Positions 11,201 through 21,488 of a stretch of DNA of 64,000 nucleotides are shown here, one piece after another (the stretch's first letter is position 1; every line of letters begins with the position of its first letter). Origin of the DNA: Ascidia mentula (taxonomy: Eukaryota; Chordata; Ascidiacea; Phlebobranchia; Ascidiidae); assembly GCA_947561715.1 (NCBI GenBank), contig OX387200.1:4032501-4096500 (forward strand), given 5' to 3'. Under the pieces are notes generated by a model. It was not told the DNA's origin and did not search any database. It saw only the letters and a list, made by a program, of their open reading frames with translations. Position numbers and translations under genes: made by a program.

Positions 11201-11658
11201 CTAGGCGCTGTATACGCCCGAAGTGGGTATTGGCAAAGGGGAATTCCCACCGTTGTTACCCCCTAGCCGCTTCGTGGCGCTGTAAACGCCCGAAGTGGAT
11301 GTTGGCAAAGGGGAATTCCCACCATTGTTACCCCCTAGCCGCTTTGTGGCGCTGTAAACGCCCGAAGTGGATGATGGCAAAGGGGAATTCCCACCGTTGT
11401 TACCCCCTAGCCGCTTTGTGGCGCTGTAAACGCCCGAAGTGGATGTTGGCAAAGGGGAATTCCCACCGTTGTTACCCCCTAGCCGCTTTGTGGCGCTGTA
11501 AACGCCCGAAGTGGATGATGGCAAAGGGGAATTCCCGCCATTGTTGTTTCCTATCCGCTTTGTAACGTCACTTGCAGTCGCATAGCGCATGGAAGGTGCG
11601 ATGCTGGATGGCGCTAGTGGCTGGTGTAGATGCGTCTTTTTCATCACCCCCTTGGACA
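11201..11658 (-). CDS. C-locus tail exon 3: repeat-bearing cytoplasmic tail, frame uncertain
   Basis: A possible acceptor (GCGTTTAG) precedes 11658. Entered in phase 2, like every other tail exon of the family, it reads SVQGGDEKDASTPATSA and stops at 11568-11570. In the next frame it stays open to 11201 and reads MRYATASDV, then about five copies of a 24-residue unit TKRLGGNNGGNSPLP...SGVYSA. Each unit carries one tyrosine. Both frames look protein-like, so either a small indel has shifted the frame, or the exon is entered from a phase-1 donor not found here. It could be a broken tail exon. Orientation and position place it at the 3' end of locus C. Confidence 0.45.
11203..11565 (-). repeat. 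72-bp coding minisatellite, about five copies
   Basis: Tandem units begin every 72 bp (for example GCTGTAAACG at 11279 and 11351 on the + strand). They differ by few substitutions, mostly Thr/Ser at one position. The unit is a multiple of three and open on the - strand, giving 24 residues per copy. Confidence 0.9.
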
Positions 11659-11785
11659 CTAAACGCATGGTTTGGTTTCAATAACAAAAGGCCAAGTAAT
11701 ATGTATACACTTGTTCAGTTCTACTGGAACTTTGGTTATTGAGCAAACACGGTTGCTGCACGACCTGCCTTTCGCATACAGCGTT

Positions 11786-12419
11786 TTATGTATAGAGCCA
11801 TCGATGTAGGGTCACTACCCAACAAAATACTATAACATTAAAAAAACTCAAAAATATGTCTGACTCAATAGTAAGAAATACTATTTTCTCAATATTCAAA
11901 AACCGCAAGTATGGCGACCAACCTGCGTTTTTTCCAAGTTTTGGTCGGTGTGGTGGTTTGTCGTGAGGTACTTTTTTCAAAGGCAAGTTTCTCTTCGTTT
12001 TCTTCGCCTCTATGTCAGCTTTCCTTTCTTCGTCAGGTTGCGCTTTGTTGTGCTCGGAAACAGTGCTATAAACTTTGTCGGCATCTGGCAAGTGAAGCGT
12101 TGCGAAATTCAAACTGTTGTTGTCTCCATTTTTACTGGGTTCGTGGGCAACATTGTATGCACTTTCTAAGTCACATGTACGAAGGTTTTTTGCCTCTTTT
12201 TCAGCCATCTTTTCTTCATCTGGTTGCGCTTTGTTTTGCTCAGAAACATGGCGATAAACTTTGTCGGCCGACAAGTGAAGAATTGCGAAATTCTGACTGT
12301 TGTTGTCGACATTTCCACTGATGTATTTTCTATCCTCGCCGCTTGTTCCCACCTCTCGGGATGAACTTGGTCCAATGAGCTGTCCGCCAATGGCTTGTTC
12401 GTGTTGGTATTCAATAACG
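11786..12419 (-). CDS. C-locus tail exon 2: duplicated tyrosine-module tail
   Basis: After AG at 12421-12420 the exon enters in phase 2 and reads S-VIEYQHEQAIGG. Two similar modules follow (NNSQNFAILHL..DKVYRHVSE and NNSLNFATLHL..DKVYSTVSE, each with NKAQPDEE), separated by LESAYNVAHE. The frame is open to a stop at 11786, up to 211 residues. The last 40 residues are hydrophobic and AT-coded and may be intron read-through past a weak GTTGGT donor near 11935. No membrane exon of its own is found upstream, so it most simply serves the receptor C exon at 13626-13007 as an alternative to tail exon 1. The acceptor polypyrimidine tract is weak. Confidence 0.5.
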
Positions 12420-12714
12420 CTTTAATATAGCAAATTCGAAGGTTAGCTTCATACTGTAGTGTAAGCTACTGCATTGCAACTCAACAATACTTTAATCAAG
12501 GTTTATTCCATTACTTTTGTAAAATTGATTTGGTGTCCTTTAACATACATTTAAAAGCAACAGATTTAAAGTTAGAGTTTGTGAATATAATTATCTAAAT
12601 CAACAACCCTAAGGTATTTCCTGCCATTTTTTTCAAGTTCTCAAACTTGACTCATTCAAATCACTGTGGTTATTCGCTCCCAGAGCGTTTGTAAATATTA
12701 TACAACTGCAAATA

Positions 12715-13626
12715 TCACTTTGAATTGAATTCATGACAATCCAATTCTTCTTCATCCTCGTCACTTGAGTCGCTGTGTTGTGCAACATGGTGTTGGTAAC
12801 TAAAATAAGTAAGGAAAATTTGCTTAGCTTGCTACAATATTTTTTTAATGAAGTTGCACTAAGGATTATAGGGTTATTGATATTTCAGGAAACTAAAATC
12901 ATCTTAAAATGTGTACCCCGGTCAAAAATAAGGGCAGTAAAAATTATTTCACCAAATTTTGCTCAGTTCTTAGAAATGTGGACCGTATGAAAACTTTAAG
13001 TACTACCTATCATCTTCTTCGTCATCCTCTTCGTCATCCTCTTCGTCACTGGAATCGTCACTGTGCTTTGCACCGTGGTGGTGTCCAGTAGTATGTCCAA
13101 CCACTGCTGCCGTCGCAATAAGTTTCTTTTTGTCGGCATGTTTTTTCCAGTACGTACACAAAAGCACCACTATTGCGATTAGGAACAACGCGCCCAAAAC
13201 TCCAAGTACCACTGCAAGTATATCTAGGTGCGAATTGGAGAAATGGGGGTCGAGAGTCGACGAAGCGCTTGTATCAACCACCGTGGTATCAACTGGAAGA
13301 GGTGTCGTATCAATAGGAACGGTTGTTTCAACCACAACTTTCTTCCGACAAACATACGGTTGCGCGTCTACGCAGTCGTGCTGTTTTCGTTCTTGCATGA
13401 ACACGATAAAGCAATGGTCACCTTTCAGCTGCTGGGGAGTGGAAGTTACCCAGAAACCGATGTGGTGAAAGCATTTGGCGAGTCCGTCCCTCGTCGTTTG
13501 ATTGTCGGCGTTCGCGAGTTCGGACTGGAATTGCTTAACACAAGTGGTAACTGCAACAGGGTATGAGACGTGTAATTCGTTGTGCAGAACGTAATCGTAG
13601 TCGCCGATATTGCATGGTTTGCTCAT
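12715..13626 (-). CDS. receptor C: lectin-like receptor with acidic tail
   Basis: Exons 13626-13007 and 12799-12715, phase 2, give 234 residues. The lectin-like domain runs from MSKPCNIGDYDYVLH through CFHHIGFWVTS to the C...YVCRKK end. A Thr/Val-rich stalk, a membrane helix (LAVVLGVLGALFLIAIVVLL) and YWKKHADKKK follow. The tail is unlike the other receptors: a His patch (HTTGHHHGAKH), then long Asp/Glu/Ser runs continuing across the splice (SDSSDEDEEE), with only one tyrosine. It resembles casein-kinase-2-type acidic clusters. An in-frame TGA lies four codons before the ATG, so no signal peptide fits on this exon. TATATA at about 13655 lies only some 30 bp upstream. On the - strand AATAAA at 12507-12502 may end this form. 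Confidence 0.75.
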
Positions 13627-14989
13627 GGCGATGGTTCAATGCAATTGATTACCACTATATACAGTATAACGTTAAGCCTCTAAACATAACAATGTTACAC
13701 GTCGTTTGCTAGAACATTCTGCGAAAATCCCTTGCAGAAAGACATCGTATCATCTGCATTCCTGTGCTGAATGGGGAAGCAAAATTACTTAGTTTTTGTG
13801 AACTCCTTTTGTAGTGACGTACTGGCGTTATTAAACTGTTTTTACTAGTAATCAACACGTTTTCTATTATCGAGCTAAAAAAGTGTAACGTACGCTAAAC
13901 TCAACTTACAATAAACATTGTGAGTGAGAACAAAACAACACCGTATGCCCACACGTAACTTGTGTATGAACTCCAACTCAATATACATGTCAACATGTTT
14001 AACGAGGCGATTAATCATCGAGCTCGCTGGAGCTCCAATCGTGACTTCTAAATAAAGCAATGAGGTAAACAAACAATACAGCATATTATTTATATTGACA
14101 TGATGCATTGCGCTTACTCAATTGTGCATCAGTTATGTTATTTATAGACTTTATCGCGATGCTTCATGCCCTTGTTACGGGCACAAACACTCTGCTAATG
14201 ACACTTTGCTTCAGGAACCTATCGTTTGGTCGTGTTGTTTACGAATTCTTGTATCGACTTTCTATGTCTTTGTATTCCACAAGCATTTGTTGGTGTTACT
14301 ACTTTGAACCCACAATGCTTTTCTATTCTTTCTCTTAAATTTTTGTGCTGATGTTGTGATGTTCCTATTGCGTTGTGGGTGCAGATACTTTTCGTTCAAA
14401 TAGACATCGGTTTAAAAAATGCCATCCAGTAATAACTCAAGTCATTGCCTGACCGTATGGTCGGCAAAGTCGTCTAGAAGAGTCACACCAAACTGCACTG
14501 ATGAGACCTTGTAGGTCGGAACAGTGGTCATCTGTCTGCAGCTCACAGAAGTAATAACTAATCCCACTGGGCAGTACTTTTAATTCAGTTTTTATTCATT
14601 TGCTGCTTTGTATATAAAGACATCCTACGTCGTTTCATGCAACTTTTTGTCGAATATTTATACGCAACCAACCCAGAATAGTAAAAGCTCTTTTGCAAAC
14701 GTGCGTTGAATATGCTTCGGTTGTTGAAATCAAAGTTCCAGCTGCATGCGGGGAGGTTAAACAACCTGAACCCCTTATTATTTGTGAAGTTGTAAAATAG
14801 GTTAATTGTTTCATGCAACCTCATGGCAGGTAGGATCGTCCTAATACAGCGCAGGTCCTTTTGAGATATGCCACTTTATTGGCGTGTGGATATGTGTGTA
14901 AAATCAACATGCAATTTACAAAGGATTAAAAAGCGCGCAACACCATTCGTACATAATCAAAATAGAAAACATTGTGGCCCCAATGAGAA
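13627..14989. other. intergenic between receptors C and D
   Basis: No complete gene. On the - strand, 13996-13910 could encode a 29-residue hydrophobic leader (MLTCILSW... to FSLTMFI) ending at a strong GTAAGT donor in phase 0. No phase-matching acceptor in receptor C was found. On the - strand AATAAA at 14880-14875 probably ends receptor D transcripts. Confidence 0.4.
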
Positions 14990-16221
14990 TCACTTTCTCA
15001 CCACGCTGTATATGTCAGTATTGGACGTCTTGCCTTTCTGATTGCTGCCGTCTGGCGGCGGTGGTGCTGCTGCTTTCGGTTGTTCTGTCATGAAATGCTC
15101 ACGAGGCTGCCTTGTCGCATTGTGTGTACTTTTCCAACCGCTTTCTTGTTCGATATTAGGGTTGACTGCCATCACGTCAGCTGGATTTTCGACGCAGACT
15201 TGTTCCTCATTTCCTGAGTGAGTTGGGAGACTAAAAAATAGTATCAACGAATAGTTTAGGAATAGTTGTTTTACCTTTTAAAGCATTTTACGACACTTTA
15301 TCCAAAAACTAACTGCAGAAAACCTTAATGTTTAGTAAAAAAAGTGACCAGGCTAGTTTAAAAGATTTTCATTCACCACCAACGCCGCAATACACGTCAC
15401 CTGTGAAGGGACAAGCCAACTTTCTCAACCGGTTTTTCCTTTTCACCAACTGGGCGCTTCTGTCCCGTTTCAGTCGTTTTCTTCCTTCTCCTTCGGCACT
15501 GATACAAGACAATGCCCAGTAACAAAAGCAATAGCAATATCCCGACCACAGTTCCAGCGATAATGGCGCCGTTTACCGCTTGATTTGTGTGAGTTGATTC
15601 CGTGGTGTATCTTATGCTGCCGGTGGCCATACGCGCTGTCGTTGGGTATGTGCTGTTCACCGCTTGATTTGCGGCAGTTGATTCCGTGGTGTATCTTATG
15701 CTGCCGGTGGCCATACGTGCTGTCGTTGAGTGTGTGTCGTGTGTCTGCGAAGCCCCGTTTAGAATGTGAGATGTTGAGGCTTTGGTTGAACGTGTCTGCT
15801 CTGCCGATGTTGCCGTTGACCGAGATTGTTTTGTGCTGTATGTCGGTTTTCTCGCCTGTAATGTCGTTCCTACTGGTTTGGATTGTGTTGTGAGGGTATC
15901 AATTTCGCACATATATGGTAATAGTTCATCACAGCGAACATCGTGTGTTTTTTTGTCTGGGAGTGTTAAGTATTTGCACTCTCCATTCTCAATCCCAGTT
16001 TCCACCCAGTATTCGCCCCTGTATCTTTTTTCAAAATTTAATCTAGACAGCGAGTTTTCTTGTACGAGATTTCCTCCCGTGTTTCTGCAGGCATTTACAG
16101 CATCCCTGTAGTCAAAAGTTTGGCTGCAAAGCGCAAATTGTCTTCCACTCTTCTCAGTTTTGTCGCAGTTATTCTGATGCATTTTTTTTGTCATCCTGGG
16201 TTTCTGAAAGGTAACTTTCAT
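14990..16221 (-). CDS. receptor D: lectin-like receptor with duplicated stalk
   Basis: Exons 16221-15401 and 15230-14990, phase 2, give 353 residues if the 16221 ATG is used. A good acceptor (ACCTTTCAG) lies inside this N-terminal stretch, so the true first codon may be in another exon. The domain has the family pattern: A...C helix, RYRGEYWVETG, C...PYMCEI. The stalk is Thr/Ser-rich and holds two copies of a 28-residue unit with ARMATGSIRYTTEST. The membrane helix (IIAGTVVGILLLLLLLGIVLY) is followed by QCRRRRKK. The tail exon carries a PPPP run and a C-terminal DIYSVVRK (YxxV). No signal peptide is seen on this exon. Confidence 0.75.
15577..15744 (-). repeat. 84-bp tandem duplication in the receptor D stalk
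   Basis: CGCTTGATTTG begins at 15577 and again at 15661 on the + strand, and the following sequence (GTGGTGTATCTTATGCTGCC) is nearly identical. The unit is 28 codons and keeps frame, so it lengthens the stalk. Confidence 0.85.
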
Positions 16222-16907
16222 CTGCTCCGAAATAGTACAAACATTAATATATACTTAAGCTGTACTTCCGATTAAGTGACTGATTACATTCTAGTACCAA
16301 TCTGCAACCGCAGAGAAGTTGTTGAGAAAGTTGTGCAGTGCACTTTAATTACCCAAACCTTTTGTTACAGACATCAGACGACGTAAATGCCGGTTTTGTG
16401 TTTATAAGACATTACCTGTACAGTCTCATCATATGAAAATACCGTTTTTGTGGCGCTGTTTTAATTTTCGGCATGTAAAAATATTAAAATGTAGTGCGTT
16501 TGTGTGAGTTGGACAACTTTTCACGTTGAAGAAGGACAGATCCCGCACCAATATTACTCGGCAACATTATCGTACTTACAACGCTTTATTTCTAGGCAAA
16601 CTTTTCCTCAATGACTGACTTACAACAATTTTGTACCATATCTGACTAAGACGTAGTTTATTTGCATTAAATTGTTCACAGCCGGACACTGCAGCAGTTG
16701 CTAATCTTGTTTAAAAAAGATTTCAGGAAACCACACAAGAATCGCAAAAACTACCAACCCTTCTATCGACAGTGTACTGTACATAAAATGCGCTAAAACA
16801 AGATGGATAAATCACCTCCAAAATCACTATAATGCAATATTGAAGAAAATAAATACATGCCACGACCTTATAGCGTTAGGATCTATACTAACACCTTCTA
16901 ACCGTTA

Positions 16908-18007
16908 CTATTGCAGAATATTGTAAGCTTCCGTAGTGGACGTCTCGCTTTTCCCCGCGTTGTGATAAATACAATCTGTGGTCGGTGGCGTTGTTGCGAA
17001 ATGCAGACGGTCGTATTCATCGTGTGCTGCGACCTGGCTTGGCGTATTGTATGCACTTTCATAACCGCTTGTCCCCCGTGGCTCGGGTTGTCTTCCATAA
17101 TGAATGGGTTTTCTTTGCTGTTAGGTTTCGTTGTTTGTGGTTTCGCTGGGATAGAAATTTTGCTTTTAATTCTTTACGTAATTAAGCGAAATGTCTTCGC
17201 GATTTTGCACGAATACTTTGTTTCACTGCAGCAACAGGCTACACAATCGTTCTTAACATAATCCCTTTCTGTGACATTCAATAAGTAAGGGAACGGATCC
17301 CAGTTACAGAAAATAAATACTTCGATACATTTATGGGAGCAAAACTTTATGCAATATTGAAGGAAAGAGAGAAGTTCCATCACAGTACGTTCATACCTGT
17401 TTAACGGAAACTCCATCACTTCTGCTTGGTTTTCAACCAAGTTCATGCCACCCGTTCTTTCTTTCTCTTTCTTGGGTCTTCTGTTTTCTCGCTTTCGACG
17501 AAGAAATATTGCGCATCCCAGCAATGCAACTATGAACAAAATACCCCCCGCTACTCCACCAATGATTGCCCCCTTGGGTTGGCTTTCTGTAATTGCTTCC
17601 ATACTGGTTTCCTGAGTGTTGATTAATTGCTTTGTGGTAAACGTGTTTGTGCTTTTTCCGATCGTTGTAAAACTGGTACCTCCAAAAGAATTATTTTTTT
17701 CACATATGTAACCACTTGAGGTGTTGCAATGCTGTCGTTTTATACGAATTGTAGTTGTTTGGGAATTGTTTGGTGCGAAAAGTGCGATGTATTCGCAATT
17801 ATCATCTCGTTTCGCCGCATCGGTATCTACCCAAAAGTTGCCACCTTGGCATGCATTTCTCAACTTTTTTCGCTGATTGTAAGAATCGATTTTCGCGAGG
17901 ATCTCATAATTGTCTTCGCATTGTTTCTTGGCCTCAGTAAAGTTTAGTTTTTTCGTTGAATGGAACGTGTAGGTAGTGTTGCCGTTACTTGCTGGAGAAC
18001 ACGCCAT
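16908..18007 (-). CDS. receptor E: lectin-like receptor with multi-tyrosine tail
   Basis: Exons 18007-17397 and 17112-16908, phase 2, give 271 residues. The domain shows YTFHSTKKLNFTEAKKQC, ACQGGNFWVD, and C...GYICEKN. The membrane helix (GAIIGGVAGGILFIVALLGC) and RRKRENRRPKK follow. The acceptor choice for exon 2 (AG before 17112) is inferred from phase; a better-looking AG lies six bases upstream but breaks frame. The tail has HYGRQ, YESAYNTP, DEYDRL, CIYHNA and a C-terminal EAYNILQ (YxxL). In-frame sequence just upstream of the ATG is hydrophobic (SSAIVL), so a start in an unseen upstream exon is possible. Confidence 0.75.
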
Positions 18008-18408
18008 TAAAACGATCGCAGATGAAAATGTCTTCCAGAATTCTTGAATGAGAGCAATTTTATTGCTTGGCAGATATATTGACTGTTACCTAACAATAAA
18101 CAGCTTTTTCTGGAAAAAAAATACATTGACAAAATAGCTAAGTTGTCCAATACTTGCAAAAACCTAAAAACAACGCCTACGTGCAAATGCCTCGAGCATG
18201 AAAGATCGACTTTGTGTTCTCATTGCATAACAACAACCAAATCAAACTCGCTGCTATCTTTCTGCTTCCTGGAATAGCCCTTTCTTAGTAGAATGAGGGA
18301 AGTTTGGTGGCTTCCTGTTCTTCAGCGATTGTTCTTCACGAACGTCGTTGGCCTGTGGTTCACGAAAATACACTTTCACAGAGCGTCACCGTTCAAAATC
18401 ATGTATTT

Positions 18409-18637
18409 TTAAAAGGGTTTATTTATATTGTATTTAAACATGATTCTATTTGAATAAGTTTTGGTAAATGGAGAAACTGATGATGCCGTTTTAGGCGAAA
18501 TATATTTTTCTCTAAATAAATCGATCTGAGCTGTTTGAAGATCGCTGTGTTTGGATTTTAATACATTATTATTGATACGGTGTGCGATCGACAGCCTGCC
18601 AGGGGCCTTTGGTTTTTTTGGATCCAGATTTGATTTA
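18409..18637 (-). CDS. F-locus tail exon 5: basic tail
   Basis: Acceptor GTGATTAG precedes 18637. Phase-2 entry gives S-KSNLDPKKPKAPGRL... ending MFKYNINKPF, 76 residues. It is Lys/Arg-rich with KYISPK and TYSNRI. AATAAA overlaps the last codons. It lies upstream of receptor E on this strand, so it can only serve locus F. No NPY module is present, unlike F tails 2-4. Confidence 0.5.
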
Positions 18638-19542
18638 CTAATCACATTAAAAACATATGTATTATATTCATTATGGTGCTTGTTATATTTTCAGTCTTGC
18701 CTATCTCTTTTGCTGCCTTTTTCATACTGATGAAATGTGAATGGGCCGCAAACACTCCCGACCTCATTGAAGTAGTCTAACCAAGCTCTAAACAATGTTG
18801 CAGGTGATACGATAGCACTGAATTTGTTCAAACTGACGAATCTTGCAAATTCGATGCAGAAACAATGAGACAAAATAACTGAAGCGGCGAAGATTTTCAT
18901 AAAATGAAGCAAAACAACGGTTTTTGATATGCTTTGCAGTGAATGAATACATTTGCACTGTGCTATAAATGACGCAGCTATTCAAGAATATGATAATGCA
19001 AAACCTCATCAAGTATTTTCAACATGTTAACAAACCAACGTTCGACCCTGTCAGGAACAACATCAGTTTGCATCGGATGTCGTTTAACGGTTGGTTTAAC
19101 TCCGTTTGTCGCGTACCAATGTCACCGCACCCACCCAATACATGTCCTATATAATGTGCGAGCAATGGGATGTATCAGCACTTCCAAAACTTACTGATAA
19201 TATAAGGAACACTTATTTGATGCATGAACAGATTCACAATAATAAGGGCATGTAACATATAAAACCCCATTCCACGCACAAAATTGGGGTGACGTTGTGC
19301 ACGTGAAGTTTGTTGGTTGTCTCATTCCAAGCTGTGTTGATTGTTGAGACAGCTCATGTCTACCGCATAATACCGCACAAATAAAACGTAACATCACGCA
19401 AGCATGTCGTTTTACGTTGGAATGGATAGGTTTACACGTCAAATATCTTGGAAATTGCGCCTTGTTTTTTCATACATCGTTGTCGAAAACAGAATTGTGT
19501 TTTCAGTAAAATTATGTTTTTGTGTGACAAGGTTGGTCGTAC

Positions 19543-19657
19543 TCAGCACTCTACATCTTGGCTTGCCGTTGCGTACATAGGTTCATCTTCCCCGTCTATC
19601 GTTGAATAGGGATTTTCCGTGGTATCGGTTTCTTCGCATTGTTGTTGAAACCCAAGT
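19543..19657 (-). CDS. F-locus tail exon 4: ENPYSTI tail
   Basis: Acceptor ATATTTTAAG precedes 19657. Phase-2 entry reads x-LGFQQQCEETDTTENPYSTI then DEPMYATASQDVEC and stop, 38 residues. It shares the leading Leu codon and ENPY module with tail exons 2 and 3. YSTI and YATA are candidate phosphotyrosine sites. Confidence 0.6.
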
Positions 19658-19987
19658 CTTAAAATATTAGGGACCTTACGTAAAGCTATTTTGCCAAAAA
19701 AACTTTTTGTACACTCTGACGAGATGCCAAGATGATTTAACGACGAACAAATAAAACATGGTCTGTTTTGTGTGACTTTCACACTAGGTGCTGAATCATA
19801 ACATTTACTTACTATTACTTTTTTTATGAAATCACATCATAATATATTTAGATAACTTTACATTAGTGATTTTGGTGCCTTTTTATCATATAGACGACCG
19901 TGGATGCTGGGTCTCTTCTATGAAAATCATATTGTCATGAAACATATTCACGACAAAGCAAAAAGTCGAATAAAAAAAAATTATTGT

Positions 19988-20225
19988 TTACTCGGATAGT
20001 CGCTTGCTGGGTAATCCGGAAGACGGTGACTTGTTTTTTCGTACTTTGCTGTAGTTGGAATCGGTTTGTGAGGGCCCTGCAGCGATCATCAGTTTGTTGT
20101 CATTATCCTGTCCGCAGTCTTCGCTTGCCATGTCGTAAGCACTTTCACTGTCATTGGGGTTGTCCGCTGTTGCGTACGGATTTTCAGTATCCTGAATGCT
20201 GTCGTTTGTCTGTTCAGTCAGAAGG
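19988..20225 (-). CDS. F-locus tail exon 3: ENPYATA tail
   Basis: Acceptor TGTGTTTTAG precedes 20225. Phase-2 entry reads x-LLTEQTNDSIQDTENPYATA, then SESAYDMASEDC and SNYSKVRKNK, and ends KRLSE, 79 residues. AYDMA is shared with tail exon 2. YSKV is a YxxV site. Confidence 0.65.
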
Positions 20226-20518
20226 CTAAAACACAATACGGCATGGTCAGCTTCAACGACGGTTTTAAGGTTTATCGCAAAACGCACGTATTGGATATTT
20301 TTGAAAATAAACGAAAGATTTTGCAGTTTTGATTCCAAACCGCGGTCAACTTTTAAGTTTCGGCAAACATGGGTTTGCGTTTCAAAAGCTGTTTAGCTTC
20401 GTCTCCCTGCGTAAAAACCATAGTGCTTTACTACGGTTTCTGCAACTTTGCAATTATATTTCCTATTGAGCGCACATCTTATAAAGCATGATAGTAAAAG
20501 TTTCAATATAGCAAAAGT

Positions 20519-20708
20519 TTACTTTTGTGTTGCGTTGTGTACTCCCAAGTGTCGAATTGGAGCATTCGCTGCTGCGGGCACTGGTGATTGGTCTGCCATA
20601 TCGTACGCACTTTCATCATCAAATCCCGTTACTTTATTTGTATCGTCTGGCAGGGAATAGGGATTTTCATTGTTGAATGTCCCATTGCATTCTTGGTGAA
20701 CAGTAAGT
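20519..20708 (-). CDS. F-locus tail exon 2: ENPYSLP tail
   Basis: A strong acceptor (TGTCTTCTTCAG) precedes 20708. Phase-2 entry reads x-LTVHQECNGTFNNENPYSLP, then DDESAYDMADQSP and ends HNATQK, 63 residues. The NENPYSLP and SAYDMA modules align with tail exon 3, so the two are paralogous exons. Confidence 0.65.
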
Positions 20709-20914
20709 CTGAAGAAGACATGACTGATAACGATTTACTAATACACGAATCTTGTGTTCTGGATGAGGTTTGTAAAATCTTTGGGTCTACGTGTCTAAGT
20801 ATAACCGGTCATCTGGTTTGTTTTTGGCATTGCTTGAGGATAATGCAATCGCCAAGTAAACTTTGCCACAGCTCTCCGGTCACGTTTTTATTGTAATTTA
20901 AGCACAAATACTGA

Positions 20915-21134
20915 TTACTTGTGAGGTATGAAAGTTCCCGTCAATTCCGACGCCTCATTACTCAGGCCTTTGTTGTATGTTTCACCCATTGTTTTTTGCC
21001 TTGATACAAATCCATCACAATCAATCTGGACTGGGACTTGGCTTGCCACGTCATCCGGACTTTCATTGTTACTTCCCTCACCTTTGTCCTGATCGTCAGC
21101 GTTCCGACTTTCGGTTGCGCTGCTCTCTCGACTC
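20915..21134 (-). CDS. F-locus tail exon 1: acidic tail
   Basis: After AG at 21136-21135, phase-2 entry reads M-SRESSATESRNADDQDKG... to GTFIPHK and stop, about 73 residues; an AG three bases further would also keep frame. It is acidic and Ser-rich with ETYNKGL as its one tyrosine site. AATAAA lies 23 nt past the stop (20892-20887), so this exon could end a transcript alone. Confidence 0.65.
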
Positions 21135-21208
21135 CTTGCGAAGTCAACAACAACAACAACGAATTAAGGGTTAGCTTGAATTAAAGCTTTATGTTATGCT
21201 TAACTTAC

Positions 21209-21488
21209 ATGTGTGTCGGTGTAAGCTCTCTGCTTCTCTTCAGGCAAAGAAATAAAAATACCCCTATGAACACAACAAGTAATATCCCAGCCACAACTAA
21301 CATAGCGATATGAGCGTCAGCTTGTGAATTACTTGCATCTTTCTGTGCAACAGATTGGTTTTGTGTGATGTAGAACTCTGTGACTAGCATTGTATTGTAG
21401 ATTGTTGTCGTGTCGATTGCAGAACTACTCTCGCCTAAAACAGGCATTTGAACTGATGTTTCGCCTCCGAAACAAATTTTTATTCCAC
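21209..21488 (-). CDS. receptor F: stalk and membrane exon; ectodomain not found
   Basis: The exon runs from a possible acceptor (TTCAAAACAG) at 21488 to a strong GTAAGT donor, ending in phase 2 after ELTPTH. It encodes a short Ser/Thr/Gln stalk, a membrane helix (IAMLVVAGILLVVFIGVFLF) and LKRSREL. The family's lectin-like exon is not seen in 21.5-22.9 kb; fragments such as TYWDAFVVQV on the - strand near 21.8 kb are in disrupted frames and may be a decayed domain. It could also start at the internal ATG at 21447. It is followed by five tail exons in matching phase. Confidence 0.6.

Noticed and set aside
11143-11565. + strand frame with repeated CKRPKWMLAKGN
   Set aside because: It is the antisense of the 72-bp minisatellite. 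The - strand reading has tyrosine motifs, family-like flanks and an acceptor. The + strand reading lacks these.
15585-15893. + strand frame with repeated IPWCILCCRWPY
   Set aside because: The repeat is the antisense reading of the receptor D stalk duplication.
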